Shown piece after piece: positions 34,514 through 45,166 of a stretch of DNA of 64,000 bases (position 1 is its first letter; each line of letters starts with the position of its first letter). Under the pieces are notes generated by a model that had not been told where the DNA came from, made no database searches, and saw only the letters and a list, made by a program, of their open reading frames with translations. A program made the position numbers and the translations under genes. The stretch comes from Hylemonella gracilis str. Niagara R (GTDB taxonomy: Bacteria; Pseudomonadota; Gammaproteobacteria; Burkholderiales; Burkholderiaceae_C), in assembly GCF_000600295.1 (NCBI RefSeq), contig NZ_JEMG01000001.1, positions 829,055 through 893,054 on the forward strand, written 5' to 3'.

Positions 34514-35274
34514 AAAAAAAGTTTCTGAAACAGGGTGTTCGACGCGGCATGCTGCTGGTCGGCATGGCCGTCCTGGCTTCGAGCGCACAGGCGGCAGGCG
34601 GACACCACGCGGTGGATGACGCCACGATCCTGGCACCCCGAGCCTGCGTGGCCGATGCGTGGGTGGGCGACAGTGCCACCACGTTGCTGCACCTGGGGGC
34701 GTCCTGTGGCGTCGGGCCGGTGGAGGTCGGCCTGTCGGCCGAGCATGAGCGCTCGCTCAACTCCGACTCTGACTACCCCTCTCAGACGGGCCTGGGCCTG
34801 GGGCTCAAATGGGCGCATGCCGTCGATCCCGAAGTGGGGCTGGGGCTGTCCTATGAGCTGGGGCTGGACGCGCGTCCTTTCCCGCCCGAGTACGCGCTGA
34901 GTTCCTTCAACGGATTGTTCACCTGGACGCCTTCGTGGTCGGCACGACGTGAGTACGCCCTGCATCTCAACATCGGAACCGACATCGTCGATGGCAGGAA
35001 TGGGGGTGGCGACGAGGACTATTCCCGCTGGGGCGTGGCCCTGGAATGGACGCCGGACGGCGCGCGACTGCCCGCCATGATGACGGACATGGGGCAATGG
35101 TCCTTCATAGGAGAGCGTTTCCGCCGTTTCGAGGCCGACTACCTGCGCCTGGGTTTGCGCATTGGCGTTGGTCGCAATGGCAACATCGACATCAGTCGCC
35201 AGCAGGGCGTCAGTGGCACCGACGAAGGCGGGCGGTGGTTCTTCGGCGTGACGATGCCGCTCGAAATTCGCTGA
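34510..35274 (+). CDS. Exported, probably outer-membrane protein of unknown function
   Basis: A 254-aa protein with a signal peptide (1-29, ..LASSAQA-A) and a Gly/Trp/Tyr-rich body with alternating hydrophobic residues ('GLGLGLKWAHAVDPEVGLGL', 'RLGLRIGVGRNGNIDISR'), suggesting an 8- to 10-stranded barrel. Family not recognised. ATG 34510 overlaps the corA stop by 4 nt, so it is coupled to corA. Confidence 0.6.
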   Translation: MKKKFLKQGVRRGMLLVGMAVLASSAQAAGGHHAVDDATILAPRACVADAWVGDSATTLLHLGASCGVGPVEVGLSAEHERSLNSDSDYPSQTGLGLGLKWAHAVDPEVGLGLSYELGLDARPFPPEYALSSFNGLFTWTPSWSARREYALHLNIGTDIVDGRNGGGDEDYSRWGVALEWTPDGARLPAMMTDMGQWSFIGERFRRFEADYLRLGLRIGVGRNGNIDISRQQGVSGTDEGGRWFFGVTMPLEIR

Positions 35275-35545
35275 GCGCAGTTCCACCACTTCTGGCCGGC
35301 TCGTCCCGAGCGAGGTCAAAGCACCGTCGGGTTTTGCGTACGATTTCCCGATCACCAGCAGGCGCTTGTACTTCCTCGGCAGGAAGTCGGTCGATAGGCC
35401 GTCCGAACCCAAGGCGGCACTGTCCGCTGCCTGCCGATGCCGGAATCATCGGGCGTGGCAAGGAGGGGCCAACCTTTTTGTCAAGTATCCGTTCGGCTAG
35501 CTGGCGCAGGCGTTGAGCTGAGGATGAGCTGCGAGAATTCGCGCC

Positions 35546-36982
35546 ATGAACAACGTCACGCCGGTGATTCTCTGCGGTGGCTCGGGAACCCGGCTGTGGC
35601 CGTTGTCACGCGCGGGGTTTCCCAAGCAGTTCCTTGTTCTGACTGGAACCAGCAGCCTCTTCCAGCAAGCAGTGCAGCGTGTGCAAGCGGCGGGTTCCGA
35701 TGTTGCGTTGGGAGCGACTCTGGTCGTCACCAACGAAGAGCACCGTTTTCTGGCACTGAATCAATTGAGGGAACTGCCGGATGTAACCACCACCTTCTTG
35801 TTGGAACCCGCGGGACGCAACACGGCGCCAGCCTTGACCCTGGCCGCCTTGCAGGCCACCGAGGACGGTGGTGATCCCATCCTGGTCGTCACTCCGGCCG
35901 ACCAGACCGTGGGGGACGAGGTCGCATACGCGCAGGCTTTGCAGACCGCGCTGAACGGCGCCGCCGATGGCGCCATCGTCATCCTGGGCGTGACGCCTGA
36001 TCGCCCTGAAACCGGCTACGGCTACATCCTGGCCGAGGGCGCCACCATCGGCGCTGTGTGCGACGTTCGTGCCTTTGTGGAAAAACCGGACCTTCCCACG
36101 GCCCAGGGGTATCTGACCCACGGGGGCTATTACTGGAATGCCGGTATGTTCGTGCTCCGGGCCAGCACATGGTTGCAGGCGCTGACGCGTTTTCGACCCG
36201 ACATGGCGCAGGCGGCGCGCGCAGCCTGGCAGGACAGGACGGTTGACGCCGCTTTTGTCCGCCCGGGCAAGGAAGGCTTTGCCGCAGTTCCCGCTGAATC
36301 CATCGATTACGCCGTCATCGAAAAATGTCCGGGTTCGGATATCCCCATCCTCATGGTTCCCTTGCTCGCGGGATGGAGTGATCTGGGGGGCTGGGAGTCG
36401 GTCTGGCAGGTGAGCGCGCAGGACGCCGCTGGCAATGTGCTGCGAGGCGACGTTGTCGTCGCCGATACATGCAATACCTTGATCCACGCCAGCAGTCGCC
36501 TGGTCGGTGTGGTGGGAGTGGACAATCTGGTCATCGTCGAAACGGCGGACGCCATACTCGTGGCTGACCGCGGCAAGAGCCAGGATGTCAAGAAGCTCGT
36601 GCTGGCGCTGGACCAGTGCAAGCGCGAGGAACAAGCCCTGCACCGCAAGGTGCACCGTCCCTGGGGCTGGTATGACAGCGTGGACGCGGGCGAGCGCTTC
36701 AAGGTCAAGCGCATCATGGTCAATCCAGGGGCATCCTTGAGCTTGCAGATGCACTACCACCGCGCCGAGCACTGGATCGTGGTCACCGGAACCGCCGAAG
36801 TCACCTGTGGTGAAAAGAAAATTCTGCTGAGCGAGAACCAGTCGACCTACATTGCGCTGGGAGAGACGCATCGCCTATCCAATCCTGGCAAGGTGCCGCT
36901 GGAGATCATCGAGGTGCAAAGCGGCAGCTACCTCGGTGAGGACGACATTGTTCGCTTTGAAGACACCTACGGCCGTACTTGA
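35546..36982 (+). CDS. manC: Mannose-1-phosphate guanylyltransferase / mannose-6-phosphate isomerase
   Basis: A 478-aa two-domain protein: nucleotidyltransferase ('VILCGGSGTRLWPLSR' and 'FVEKPD') and a C-terminal cupin-type phosphomannose isomerase ('GASLSLQMHYHRAEHWIVVT', 'ENQSTYIALGETHRLSNPG'). It yields GDP-mannose, a precursor for O-antigen, capsule or GDP-fucose/rhamnose. It stands alone, about 10 kb before the polysaccharide locus it could serve. Confidence 0.93.
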   Translation: MNNVTPVILCGGSGTRLWPLSRAGFPKQFLVLTGTSSLFQQAVQRVQAAGSDVALGATLVVTNEEHRFLALNQLRELPDVTTTFLLEPAGRNTAPALTLAALQATEDGGDPILVVTPADQTVGDEVAYAQALQTALNGAADGAIVILGVTPDRPETGYGYILAEGATIGAVCDVRAFVEKPDLPTAQGYLTHGGYYWNAGMFVLRASTWLQALTRFRPDMAQAARAAWQDRTVDAAFVRPGKEGFAAVPAESIDYAVIEKCPGSDIPILMVPLLAGWSDLGGWESVWQVSAQDAAGNVLRGDVVVADTCNTLIHASSRLVGVVGVDNLVIVETADAILVADRGKSQDVKKLVLALDQCKREEQALHRKVHRPWGWYDSVDAGERFKVKRIMVNPGASLSLQMHYHRAEHWIVVTGTAEVTCGEKKILLSENQSTYIALGETHRLSNPGKVPLEIIEVQSGSYLGEDDIVRFEDTYGRT

Positions 36983-36988
36983 CGCCGG

Positions 36989-37681
36989 TCAGACCAGCAG
37001 CGCCTGCACGATGGCCGCCGAATAGCGGCTGGCGGTTTCATCGATGAATTGCTGAAAATCGCCATGCGCTGCATCGTCGGCGCGGTCCGAAATCGTTCGC
37101 ACGGCGGCGTAGGGCAGGCCGTAGTCCAGGCAGACCTGGGCGACGGCGGCACCTTCCATCTCGACCGCCAGTGCATCGGGCAGCGCTGCGCGCAAACTTG
37201 CGCTGTCGGCGGCGCTGGCGACGAAACGGTCGCCGCTGACCACGAGGCCACGGTGCAGGCCGGCTTGTGGCAGCGCCCGCTGAACGGCTCGTGCCAGGCG
37301 CTCGCTCCAGCTTGGATCGGTGGGAAAACGGGCGCGTCCGTACAGTGGGGCCTCGAAGCGCGGGAACAGCGGCGAGGCATCCATGTCGTGTTGAAGGAAC
37401 TCCTGGGCCACAACCACGTCGCCGCGCCGCACGCCCTCGGCCAACCCGCCGGCCACTCCGGTGAAGAGGATGGCGTCGACTTGGTAGCGCTCGGCCAGCA
37501 CGGCGGCCGTCGCCGCCGCCGCGACCTTGCCGATGCGGGCCTGCACCGCCACGACTTCGTGGCCGTGCAGGCGACCCCGCCAGAACTCGCGCCCGGCCAC
37601 TTGCTCCGACACACCGTCCTCGATGTTCGCGAGCACGGCGGCGAGTTCCTCGCGCATGGCGGAGACGATGGCGAGCTTCAC
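36989..37681 (-). CDS. mtnN: 5'-methylthioadenosine/S-adenosylhomocysteine nucleosidase
   Basis: A 230-aa protein of the PNP/UDP family, with 'LAIVSAMREELAAVL' at the start, 'FTGVAGGLAEGVRRGDVVVA', 'AVEMEGAAVAQVCLDYGLPY' and 'VRTISDRAD' containing the catalytic Asp. It hydrolyses MTA, SAH and 5'-deoxyadenosine. Convergent with manC with a gap of only 6 nt. Confidence 0.92.
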   Translation of the reverse strand: MKLAIVSAMREELAAVLANIEDGVSEQVAGREFWRGRLHGHEVVAVQARIGKVAAAATAAVLAERYQVDAILFTGVAGGLAEGVRRGDVVVAQEFLQHDMDASPLFPRFEAPLYGRARFPTDPSWSERLARAVQRALPQAGLHRGLVVSGDRFVASAADSASLRAALPDALAVEMEGAAVAQVCLDYGLPYAAVRTISDRADDAAHGDFQQFIDETASRYSAAIVQALLV

Positions 37682-37768
37682 CGGATCATGCTCACCTGTA
37701 GCTTCGGTCCGCTGCGCTTAACTGGGCGATGCCAAGTTGGCCTACACCGCAAAGCATGATTCTCTGGG

Positions 37769-39442
37769 TCATGCTTTGTCCCGCAGCTCGCGCCGCAGGA
37801 TCTTGCCCACCGGGGTCTTGGGCAGCTCGGTGCGGAACTCGATGACCTTGGGGCGCTTGTAGCCCGTCAGGTTCTCGCGGCAGTAGGCCTGCACTTGTTC
37901 CTGCGTCAGGGCCGGGTCGCGCTTGACGATCACCAGCTTCACGGCTTCACCGCTTTCCTCGTTGGGCACGCCCACGGCGGCGACTTCCAGCACGCCAGGC
38001 ATGCGCGCCACCACGTCCTCAACTTCGTTCGGGTAGACGTTGAAGCCGCTGACCAGGATCATGTCCTTCTTGCGGTCCACGATCTTGAAGTAGCCCTTCT
38101 CGTCCATGACGCCGATGTCGCCGCTCTTGAACCAGCCGTCGGAGGTCATGACCTTGGCGGTCTCATCCGGGCGCTGCCAGTAGCCGGCCATCACTTGCGG
38201 GCCCTTGATGGCGATCTCGCCGGGCTGGCCCTGGGGCACGTCGCGGCCATCGTCGTCGATGATCTTCATGTACGTGGAGGGCAGCGGCACGCCAATGGTG
38301 CCGGTGAACTCCTTGTTCGTCACCGGGTTGCAGCTCGTCGAGGGGCTGGTTTCCGACAGGCCGTAACCCTCCACGATGGGGCATTGCGTCTGCTTCAGCC
38401 ATTTGTCGGCCACGGCGCTCTGCACGGACATGCCGCCGCCCAAGGACACCTTGAGGTTGCTCCAGTCCACCGTGTGGAAATCGGGGTGGTTGACCAGGCC
38501 GTTGAAGAGGGTGTTGACGGCGGGGAAGCTGTGGAAGGTGTGCTTGCTGAGTTCCTTCAGCACGGCGGGCAGGTCACGCGGGTTGGGGATGAGGATGAGC
38601 TTGCTGCCATTGCGCAGGCTGAGCATCATGCCCACGGTGAAGGCGAAGATGTGGTACAGCGGCAGCGCGCACACGCCCGTGGGTTGTTCGTTCGCCGGTA
38701 CCTTGCTCATGACCGGCGCGTTCCACAACTCGGACTGCAGCGCGTTGGCGATGACGTTGCGGTGCAGCAGCACCGCGCCCTTGCTCACGCCCGTGGTGCC
38801 GCCCGTGTATTGCAGTACGGCGACGTCATCCGGCTTCAGGTCGGGCTGGTTCAAGGTCTTGCGCGCGCCCTGAGCCAGGGCCTCGTTGAAGCGCACCGCA
38901 GTCGGCAGCTCGAAGGGCGGCACCAGCTTCTTGACCTTGCGCACCACCAGGTTCACGATGTGGCCCTTGAGGCCGATCAGATCACCCATGGCGGCCAGCA
39001 CCACATGCTTGACGGGGGTGTTGGCGATGCACTTCTGCAGCGTGGCGGCGAAGTTCTCGATGATGACGATGGCTTTTGATCCGCTGTCCTTGAGCTGATG
39101 CTCAAGCTCGCGCGCGGTGTAGAGCGGGTTGACGTTCACGACGACGTAACCAGCGCGCAGGATGGCGGCCACGGTCACCGGGTATTGCGGCACGTTGGGC
39201 ATCATGATCGCGACGCGATCGCCCTTGGCCAGGCCCAGACCTTGTAAGTAGGCGGCGAAGGCGCGGCTCAGCCGGTCGGTGTCCGCATAGCTCAGTTCCT
39301 TGCCCAGGAAGCTGTAAGCGGGGCGGTCCGCGTACTTACGGAAGCTCTCCTCCAGCAAGGCCACCAGCGAGCTGTAAGGCAGTGGCGGCAGGTCGTGCGG
39401 CACGCCTTCGGGATAGCTTTTAAGCCAGATGCGATCGCTCAT
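37769..39442 (-). CDS. fadD: Long-chain-fatty-acid-CoA ligase
   Basis: A 557-aa AMP-forming acyl-CoA synthetase with 'VLQYTGGTTGVSKGAVLLHR' (P-loop-like), 'EGYGLSETSPSTSCNP', 'GWFKSGDIGVMDEKGYFKIV' and 'DRKKDMILVSGFNVYPNEVE'. Length and motifs match FadD. It activates fatty acids for beta-oxidation or lipid synthesis. Single gene. Confidence 0.93.
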   Translation of the reverse strand: MSDRIWLKSYPEGVPHDLPPLPYSSLVALLEESFRKYADRPAYSFLGKELSYADTDRLSRAFAAYLQGLGLAKGDRVAIMMPNVPQYPVTVAAILRAGYVVVNVNPLYTARELEHQLKDSGSKAIVIIENFAATLQKCIANTPVKHVVLAAMGDLIGLKGHIVNLVVRKVKKLVPPFELPTAVRFNEALAQGARKTLNQPDLKPDDVAVLQYTGGTTGVSKGAVLLHRNVIANALQSELWNAPVMSKVPANEQPTGVCALPLYHIFAFTVGMMLSLRNGSKLILIPNPRDLPAVLKELSKHTFHSFPAVNTLFNGLVNHPDFHTVDWSNLKVSLGGGMSVQSAVADKWLKQTQCPIVEGYGLSETSPSTSCNPVTNKEFTGTIGVPLPSTYMKIIDDDGRDVPQGQPGEIAIKGPQVMAGYWQRPDETAKVMTSDGWFKSGDIGVMDEKGYFKIVDRKKDMILVSGFNVYPNEVEDVVARMPGVLEVAAVGVPNEESGEAVKLVIVKRDPALTQEQVQAYCRENLTGYKRPKVIEFRTELPKTPVGKILRRELRDKA

Positions 39443-39481
39443 GTCTTGTCTCCTGTGTTGTCGGTTCTAACGATAGCGGAA

Positions 39482-39514
39482 CAAAAAGACCGTGCTGGAA
39501 ATTCCAGCACGGTC
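39482..39514 (-). terminator. Rho-independent terminator after pntAB
   Basis: A perfect 13-bp stem GACCGTGCTGGAA / TTCCAGCACGGTC with a single-base loop in the strict pairing (39488-39514), followed on the minus strand by TTTTTG. It lies 30 bp after the pntB stop. Confidence 0.85.
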
Positions 39515-39543
39515 GTGCTTTTTCCGTCGCGGAATTATGCCCG

Positions 39544-40965
39544 TCAAATTTTCAGGGCGACCAGCACTTCGTCCAACATCTTCTTCGCATCTCCGAAAAG
39601 CATGCGGTTATTTTCCTTGTAGAACAGGGGGTTATCCACGCCGGCATATCCCGAAGCCATGGAGCGCTTCATGACGATGGAGGTGCGGGCCTTCCAGACT
39701 TCGAGCACCGGCATGCCGGCGATGGGGCTGGTCGGATCGTCCTGGGCGGCCGGGTTCACGATGTCGTTGGCGCCGATGACCATGGCCACGTCGGTGTCCG
39801 GGAAGTCCTCATTGATCTCGTCCATCTCCATCACGATGTCGTAAGGCACCTTGGCCTCGGCCAGCAGCACGTTCATGTGGCCCGGCATGCGGCCCGCCAC
39901 GGGATGGATGCCGAAGCGCACGGTCACACCCTTGTCGCGCAGGGTCTTGGTGATCTCGTTGACCGTGTGCTGGGCCTGGGCCACCGCCATGCCATAGCCC
40001 GGCACGATGATCACGCTCTTGGCTTCGCGCAGCAGCTCGGCGGTCTCCGTGGCCGTCACCGGCACGACCTCACCTTGCGGCTCGGCGCTGACCCCTGCAT
40101 TGCCCTTCTTGGCCGGGGCACTGGCACCGGAGCCGAAGCCGCCAGCGATGACGCTGATGAAGTTGCGGTTCATCGCGTTACACATGATGTAGGACAGGAT
40201 GGCGCCCGAGGAGCCCACCAGCGCGCCGGTCACGATCAGCAGGTCGTTGCTCAGCATGAAGCCGGTGGCCGCGGCGGCCCAGCCCGAGTAGCTGTTCAGC
40301 ATGGACACCACCACGGGCATGTCGGCGCCGCCGATGGCCATCACCATGTGCACGCCGAACAGCAGGGCGATGACGGTCATCACGATCAGCGGCGTCATGC
40401 CCTCGGTCACCGTGGGCGCGTGGATGAACTCACGACCGAACCAGATCACCACCAGCAGGGCCACGAGGTTGAGCCAGTGGCGCGCGGGCAGCAGCAGCGG
40501 CTTGCCGCCGATCTTGCCGTTGAGCTTGCCGAAGGCAATCAACGAGCCCGAGAAGGTGACCGCGCCGATCAGGATGCCGATGTAGATCTCCACTTCGTGG
40601 ATGACCTTTTCCGCGTCTTGGTATTGGATCGAGGTGTCGACATAGCTGGCGAAACCGACCAGGCAGGCGGCCAGGCCGACCAGGCTGTGCATCAGCGCGA
40701 CCAACTCGGGCATCTGCGTCATCTTCACGACCTTGGCCGCGTAGAGACCGATGCCACCGCCGATCAGCAGTGCGATGATGATCCAGGCGATGCCGTCGGT
40801 GCTCACGCGTGGACCAAAGATGGTCGCCAGCACGGCCAGCGCCATGCCGATGATGCCGAACAGATTGCCGCGACGCGAGGTTTCCGGGTTGGACAGGCCG
40901 CCGAGGCTGAGGATGAAAAGAATCGCGGCGCCGAGATAGGCCACCGTGGCGAGACTGAGTGACAT
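39544..40965 (-). CDS. pntB: NAD(P) transhydrogenase, beta subunit
   Basis: A 473-aa protein: about nine N-terminal membrane helices ('[20 protein letters not shown]', '[15 protein letters not shown]'), then the NADP(H)-binding domain III ('[20 protein letters not shown]', '[12 protein letters not shown]', '[17 protein letters not shown]'). With PntA it uses the proton gradient to make NADPH. It follows pntA by 21 nt. Confidence 0.96.
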   Translation of the reverse strand: MSLSLATVAYLGAAILFILSLGGLSNPETSRRGNLFGIIGMALAVLATIFGPRVSTDGIAWIIIALLIGGGIGLYAAKVVKMTQMPELVALMHSLVGLAACLVGFASYVDTSIQYQDAEKVIHEVEIYIGILIGAVTFSGSLIAFGKLNGKIGGKPLLLPARHWLNLVALLVVIWFGREFIHAPTVTEGMTPLIVMTVIALLFGVHMVMAIGGADMPVVVSMLNSYSGWAAAATGFMLSNDLLIVTGALVGSSGAILSYIMCNAMNRNFISVIAGGFGSGASAPAKKGNAGVSAEPQGEVVPVTATETAELLREAKSVIIVPGYGMAVAQAQHTVNEITKTLRDKGVTVRFGIHPVAGRMPGHMNVLLAEAKVPYDIVMEMDEINEDFPDTDVAMVIGANDIVNPAAQDDPTSPIAGMPVLEVWKARTSIVMKRSMASGYAGVDNPLFYKENNRMLFGDAKKMLDEVLVALKI

Positions 40966-40986
40966 GGTCGTTCTTCCTTCTTGTTC

Positions 40987-42606
40987 TTATTTGCGGAACA
41001 TGGCGAGCATGCGGCGCGTGACGGCGAAACCGCCAAACATGTTGATGGCCGTCAGCACGATGCCGGCGAAGGCCAGCCAGCGGATCAACTCGTCGGGTCG
41101 GCCGGCCGTGCCTGCCTCAGGCGGCGCGATCTGCACCAGTGCCCCGATGGCGATGATGCTGGAGATGGCGTTGGTCACGCTCATCAGCGGCGTGTGCAGC
41201 GCGGGCGTGACGTTCCAGACCACCATGTAGCCGATGAAGCAGGCCAGCACGAAGACCGTGAAGTGACCCAGGAAGGCGGTCGGCGCATAGGCACCGATGA
41301 ACCAGAAGGCCAGCGCGGCGACGGCGAAGAGGGTGGCCAGGGTCTTGGCGGGCAGCGGGCCCGTGCTGCCGTGACCATGACCGCCTTTCTTCTCAGCCAC
41401 GGGCGCCGCAGTCGGCTTGGGCGCGGGCGCGGCAGCGGCTTTCAGGGGGGGCGCGGGCCAGGTGACCGCGCCGTCCTTGATGACCGTCAGGCCGCGAATG
41501 GCGTCGTCGTCCATGTTGACGTTGGCGACGCCGTCCTTGGCCTTGCAGAGTTCTTCCGTGAGGCGCAGCAGGTTGGTCGCGTACAGCGTGGACGACTGCT
41601 TGGCCAGGCGCGAGGCCAGGTCGGTGTAGCCCACGATGGTCACGCCGTGCTTGACGACAGACTGGCCCGGCTCGGTCAGCTCGCAGTTGCCGCCCTGCTC
41701 GGCGGCCATGTCCACGATCACGCTGCCCGGCTTCATGGACTTGACCATCTCGGCCGTGATCAGCTTGGGCGCGGGCTTGCCCGGGATCAGCGCGGTGGTG
41801 ATGATGATGTCGACCTCCTTGGCCTGCTGCGCGTACATGGCACGCTGCGCGGCCTGGAAGCCCTCGCTCATGACCTTGGCGTAGCCGCCGCCGCCTGAGC
41901 CTTCTTCTTCGTAGTCAACCTTGACGAACTCACCGCCCAGCGAGATGACCTGGTCGGCCACTTCGGCACGGGTGTCATTGGCGCGCACGATCGCACCCAG
42001 GTTGGCGGCCGTGCCGATGGCCGAGAGACCGGCCACGCCGGCACCGGCGATGAAAACCTTGGCCGGTGGCACCTTGCCCGCGGCCGTGATCTGGCCGTTG
42101 AAGAAACGCCCGAAGGCATTGGCCGCCTCAATGACGGCGCGGTAGCCGCTGACACCGGCCATGGAGGTCAGCGCGTCCATCTTCTGGGCGCGCGAGAGGG
42201 TGCGGGGCAAGCAGTCGATGGCCAGCACCGTGGCCTTGCGCGCGGCCAATTGCTGCATCAACTCGGGGTTCTGAGCGGGCCAGACGAAGCCGATCAGCGT
42301 CCCGCCCTCGCGCAACAGGCCGACCTCGGCCGAGGTCGGCGGACGCACCTTGAACACGATGTCGGAAGCCGCCCACAGCGCCGTGGCACCGCCGATGACT
42401 TCGGCGCCTGCGGCGCGGTAGGCCTCATCGCTGAAGTTCGCGGCTTCGCCCGCCCCGGACTCGACCGCGACCTTGAAGCCGAGCTTGATGAGTTTTTCCA
42501 CCACCTCGGGCGCGGTGGCGACGCGCTTTTCGCCAGGGAAGGTCTCCCGCGGCACGCCAATGCGCTGCGCCGCCGGAGCCGCCGAGGCTGTCGAACCAGC
42601 TTGCAT
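40987..42606 (-). CDS. pntA: NAD(P) transhydrogenase, alpha subunit
   Basis: A 539-aa full-length PntA: alanine-dehydrogenase-like NAD domain ('[20 protein letters not shown]', '[20 protein letters not shown]', '[17 protein letters not shown]') and a C-terminal four-helix membrane part after a Pro/Ala linker. In many relatives the two parts are separate genes (pntAA, pntAB); here they are one. First gene of the pntAB operon. Confidence 0.95.
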   Translation of the reverse strand: MQAGSTASAAPAAQRIGVPRETFPGEKRVATAPEVVEKLIKLGFKVAVESGAGEAANFSDEAYRAAGAEVIGGATALWAASDIVFKVRPPTSAEVGLLREGGTLIGFVWPAQNPELMQQLAARKATVLAIDCLPRTLSRAQKMDALTSMAGVSGYRAVIEAANAFGRFFNGQITAAGKVPPAKVFIAGAGVAGLSAIGTAANLGAIVRANDTRAEVADQVISLGGEFVKVDYEEEGSGGGGYAKVMSEGFQAAQRAMYAQQAKEVDIIITTALIPGKPAPKLITAEMVKSMKPGSVIVDMAAEQGGNCELTEPGQSVVKHGVTIVGYTDLASRLAKQSSTLYATNLLRLTEELCKAKDGVANVNMDDDAIRGLTVIKDGAVTWPAPPLKAAAAPAPKPTAAPVAEKKGGHGHGSTGPLPAKTLATLFAVAALAFWFIGAYAPTAFLGHFTVFVLACFIGYMVVWNVTPALHTPLMSVTNAISSIIAIGALVQIAPPEAGTAGRPDELIRWLAFAGIVLTAINMFGGFAVTRRMLAMFRK

Positions 42607-42756
42607 GAAAATCTCCTGGATAGTTTTGAAACCTGTGGCGCGGCCGCGTGCTCTAGGTCAGGCGCCGCCTTTCGGGCGGCAAGCTTACCCGAGAAACTCA
42701 TGCCACCCTGGAATAAACGCTATGGCGTTCCCAGGCGTTTCATAGAATTCCGTCCC

Positions 42757-43245
42757 ATGAGCAACCGTTGGAATCCCAGCGTCACCGTGGCGGCCGTCAT
42801 CGAGCGCGACGGCCGTTACCTGCTGGTGGAAGAGGAGACGCCCGAGGGCCTGCGCCTGAACAACCCGGCCGGGCACCTGGAGCCGGGCGAGTCACCGCTG
42901 GAGGGCTGCGTGCGTGAGGCGCTGGAGGAAACCACCCACCGCTTCACGCCGACCCACTTGCTGGGCGTCTACCTCTCGCGCTTCCAGCGCCAGCGTCCGG
43001 GCGAGGCGGCGCAGGACATCACCTACCTGCGCTTCGCTTACACGGGCGAACTGGGCGAGACCGTGGCCGGACGGGTGCTCGACACCGGCATCCTGCGCAC
43101 GCTCTGGCTCACGCCCGACGAGGTGCGCGCCAGCCAGGATCGCCACCGCAGCCCCCTGGTGCTGCGTTGCATGGAAGACCATTTGCGCGGCCAACGCCAT
43201 CCACTGGATGCCGTTTACACGGACCCCTCCGTTTTCCAGCCTTGA
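42757..43245 (+). CDS. Nudix hydrolase (NudJ-like)
   Basis: A 162-aa protein with a complete Nudix box, G39x5E45x7R53E54..E57E58 ('GHLEPGESPLEGCVREALEE'). Its N terminus 'WNPSVTVAAVIERDGRYLLV' is typical of NudJ-type phosphatases. It hydrolyses a nucleoside diphosphate derivative. It lies 74 nt before mnmA; E. coli nudJ is also next to mnmA, which supports the subfamily. Confidence 0.9.
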   Translation: MSNRWNPSVTVAAVIERDGRYLLVEEETPEGLRLNNPAGHLEPGESPLEGCVREALEETTHRFTPTHLLGVYLSRFQRQRPGEAAQDITYLRFAYTGELGETVAGRVLDTGILRTLWLTPDEVRASQDRHRSPLVLRCMEDHLRGQRHPLDAVYTDPSVFQP

Positions 43246-43319
43246 GGGGGCTTCCGAGGTGCGGCGCCAAATCCACAACGCGGCGCGAATCGGGATGACT
43301 GGGGATAATCCCAAGCATC

Positions 43320-44480
43320 ATGGGCAAGTCGAACAAAGGTCAGCGGGTGGTGGTGGGTTTGAGCGGGGGCGTGGACTCCGCAGTCAGCGCCTGGCTGCTC
43401 AAAAAGCAGGGCTACGACGTGGTCGGCATCTTCATGAAGAACTGGGAAGATGACGATGACAACGAGTATTGCTCCTCCAACATCGACTTCGTGGACGCCG
43501 CCGCCGTGGCGGACGTGATCGGCATCGAAATCGAGCATGTCAACTTCGCCGCCGAGTACAAGGACCGTGTCTTCGCCGAGTTCCTGCGCGAATACCAGGC
43601 CGGGCGCACGCCCAATCCGGACGTGCTGTGCAACGCCGAGATCAAGTTCAAGGCCTTCCTCGACCACGCCATGCGCTTGGGCGCAGAGAAGATCGCCACC
43701 GGTCACTACGCACGGGTGCGTCTCAATGAACAGACGGGCAAGCACGAGCTGCTCAAGGGCCTGGACCCGTCCAAGGACCAGAGTTATTTCCTGCACCGCC
43801 TGAACCAGGCGCAGCTGAGCAAGACACTGTTTCCCGTGGGTGAGTTGCACAAGAGCGAGGTGCGCCGCATCGCGGAAGAAATCGGCCTGCCGAACGCCAA
43901 GAAGAAGGACTCCACCGGCATTTGCTTCATCGGCGAGCGGCCTTTCCGTGAGTTCCTGAACCGCTACATCCAGAAGGAGCCCGGTCCCATCAAGGACGGC
44001 ACGCCGCTGCCCGGCAGTCAGGGTTTTGAACGCGCGCACGGCCGCGTGATCGGTAAGCATGTGGGCCTGAGCTTCTATACCCTGGGTCAACGCCAGGGTC
44101 TGGGTATCGGGGGCATCAAGGAAAAAGGGGCGCAGAGAGGCGGGGGCGAGCACGCGCCCTGGTTCGTTGCGCGCAAGGACATGGAAAAAAACCAGCTGTG
44201 GGTGGTGCAGGGCCACGACCATCCGCTGCTGCAAAGCCGTCAACTGCAGGCGCTGGACGCCAGCTGGATCGCGGGCGAGCCGCCCGTGCCCGGTCAGATG
44301 AACGCCAAGGCGCGCTACCGGCAGGCCGACGCAGCCTGCACGCTGGACGGGGTGGAAGACGCGCGTTTCAGCCTGCGTTTCCCCGAAGCCCAGTGGGCCG
44401 TGACGCCGGGGCAGAGCGCGGTCTTGTACGACGGCGATGTCTGCCTGGGCGGCGGCATCATCAACAAGGCTCAAGCCTGA
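43320..44480 (+). CDS. mnmA: tRNA-specific 2-thiouridylase
   Basis: A 386-aa MnmA: PP-loop SGGVDS (15-20), the cysteine pair C104 ('[10 protein letters not shown]') and C202 ('[15 protein letters not shown]') that carries the persulfide, and '[10 protein letters not shown]'. It thiolates U34 of tRNA-Glu, -Gln and -Lys. Downstream of the Nudix gene in the same direction. Confidence 0.96.
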   Translation: MGKSNKGQRVVVGLSGGVDSAVSAWLLKKQGYDVVGIFMKNWEDDDDNEYCSSNIDFVDAAAVADVIGIEIEHVNFAAEYKDRVFAEFLREYQAGRTPNPDVLCNAEIKFKAFLDHAMRLGAEKIATGHYARVRLNEQTGKHELLKGLDPSKDQSYFLHRLNQAQLSKTLFPVGELHKSEVRRIAEEIGLPNAKKKDSTGICFIGERPFREFLNRYIQKEPGPIKDGTPLPGSQGFERAHGRVIGKHVGLSFYTLGQRQGLGIGGIKEKGAQRGGGEHAPWFVARKDMEKNQLWVVQGHDHPLLQSRQLQALDASWIAGEPPVPGQMNAKARYRQADAACTLDGVEDARFSLRFPEAQWAVTPGQSAVLYDGDVCLGGGIINKAQA

Positions 44481-44543
44481 GCGGTTTGGGCGATTGCCAA
44501 GGTTGCGCCGCCAGGCGAGCGCAATGGCGCCCCGGGTTGGGTG

Positions 44544-44855
44544 CTAGACGCCCCAGACCACGTCGGCATCTGCTGCCAGGCTGTGGCGCAGCATGTCGAT
44601 GAAGGGCGCGGCCCGCTGGCGCAGGCTCACCGCCTGCTCGGAACCGTCTTCTTCCTCGGCCTGCGCTTCGGTGGCTTCCTGCTCTTCGCGCAGGATCGCG
44701 GTCTCCAGCGCCGTGATGGCCGCCGGCATGTCGCCGGGGCGCAGGATGCCGCGCCGGTCTTCACCATGCTTGCCGATGATCTGCAGAATGCGCCGCCCCT
44801 GCGGCTCCAGCATCAGCAGGTCGGAAGCAGCGCGGGACTGGAATTTGTAGAGCAT
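44544..44855 (-). CDS. DUF1840 family protein
   Basis: A 103-aa soluble protein matching DUF1840: 'MLYKFQSRAASDLLMLEPQG' at the start, an acidic Glu-rich middle and 'APFIDMLRHSLAADADVVWG' at the end. Function unknown; common in Burkholderiales. ATG 44855 chosen because the family starts there. Confidence 0.8.
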   Translation of the reverse strand: MLYKFQSRAASDLLMLEPQGRRILQIIGKHGEDRRGILRPGDMPAAITALETAILREEQEATEAQAEEEDGSEQAVSLRQRAAPFIDMLRHSLAADADVVWGV

Positions 44856-44911
44856 GGTGTGCAGTCGGTAAAGCGGCGCGCCTCGCGGGTTAGGGCGCAG
44901 GGCCGCTGGGT

Positions 44912-45166
44912 TCAGCTCAGGGAGTCGATCAGATCGATGTATTCCTGCATGGCCACATCGGCGCTCTTGCCCTTGTGCGCATTCCAGGCGTCCCACTTGG
45001 CGCGGGCCACCATGTCGGTGAAGCTCGGGCGCGAACCGGTCGCGTCGCCCTCGGTGGCCTGCTTGTAGAGGGAATAGATCTTGAGCAGGGTGGCGTTGTC
45101 GGGGCGCTCGTCCAGTTCCTTGGACTGGGCGATGGCAGCTTCAAACTGTTTTTTCAGGTCGCTCAT
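44912..45166 (-). CDS. Acyl-CoA-binding protein
   Basis: An 84-aa ACBP four-helix domain with the acyl-CoA site 'LLKIYSLYKQATEGDATGSR' and 'AKWDAWNAHKGKSADVAMQE'. It carries long-chain acyl-CoA in the cytosol. Its start overlaps the TetR gene end by 26 nt on the same strand, so both are probably one unit. Confidence 0.92.
   Translation of the reverse strand: MSDLKKQFEAAIAQSKELDERPDNATLLKIYSLYKQATEGDATGSRPSFTDMVARAKWDAWNAHKGKSADVAMQEYIDLIDSLS

Noticed and set aside
35275..35545. Minus-strand reading 'FLPRKYKRLLVIGKSYAKPD' in the gap before manC
   Set aside because: It looks protein-like over about 30 codons but has no start or recognisable family, and the frame otherwise runs antisense through the exported-protein gene. 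Left as unassigned spacer.
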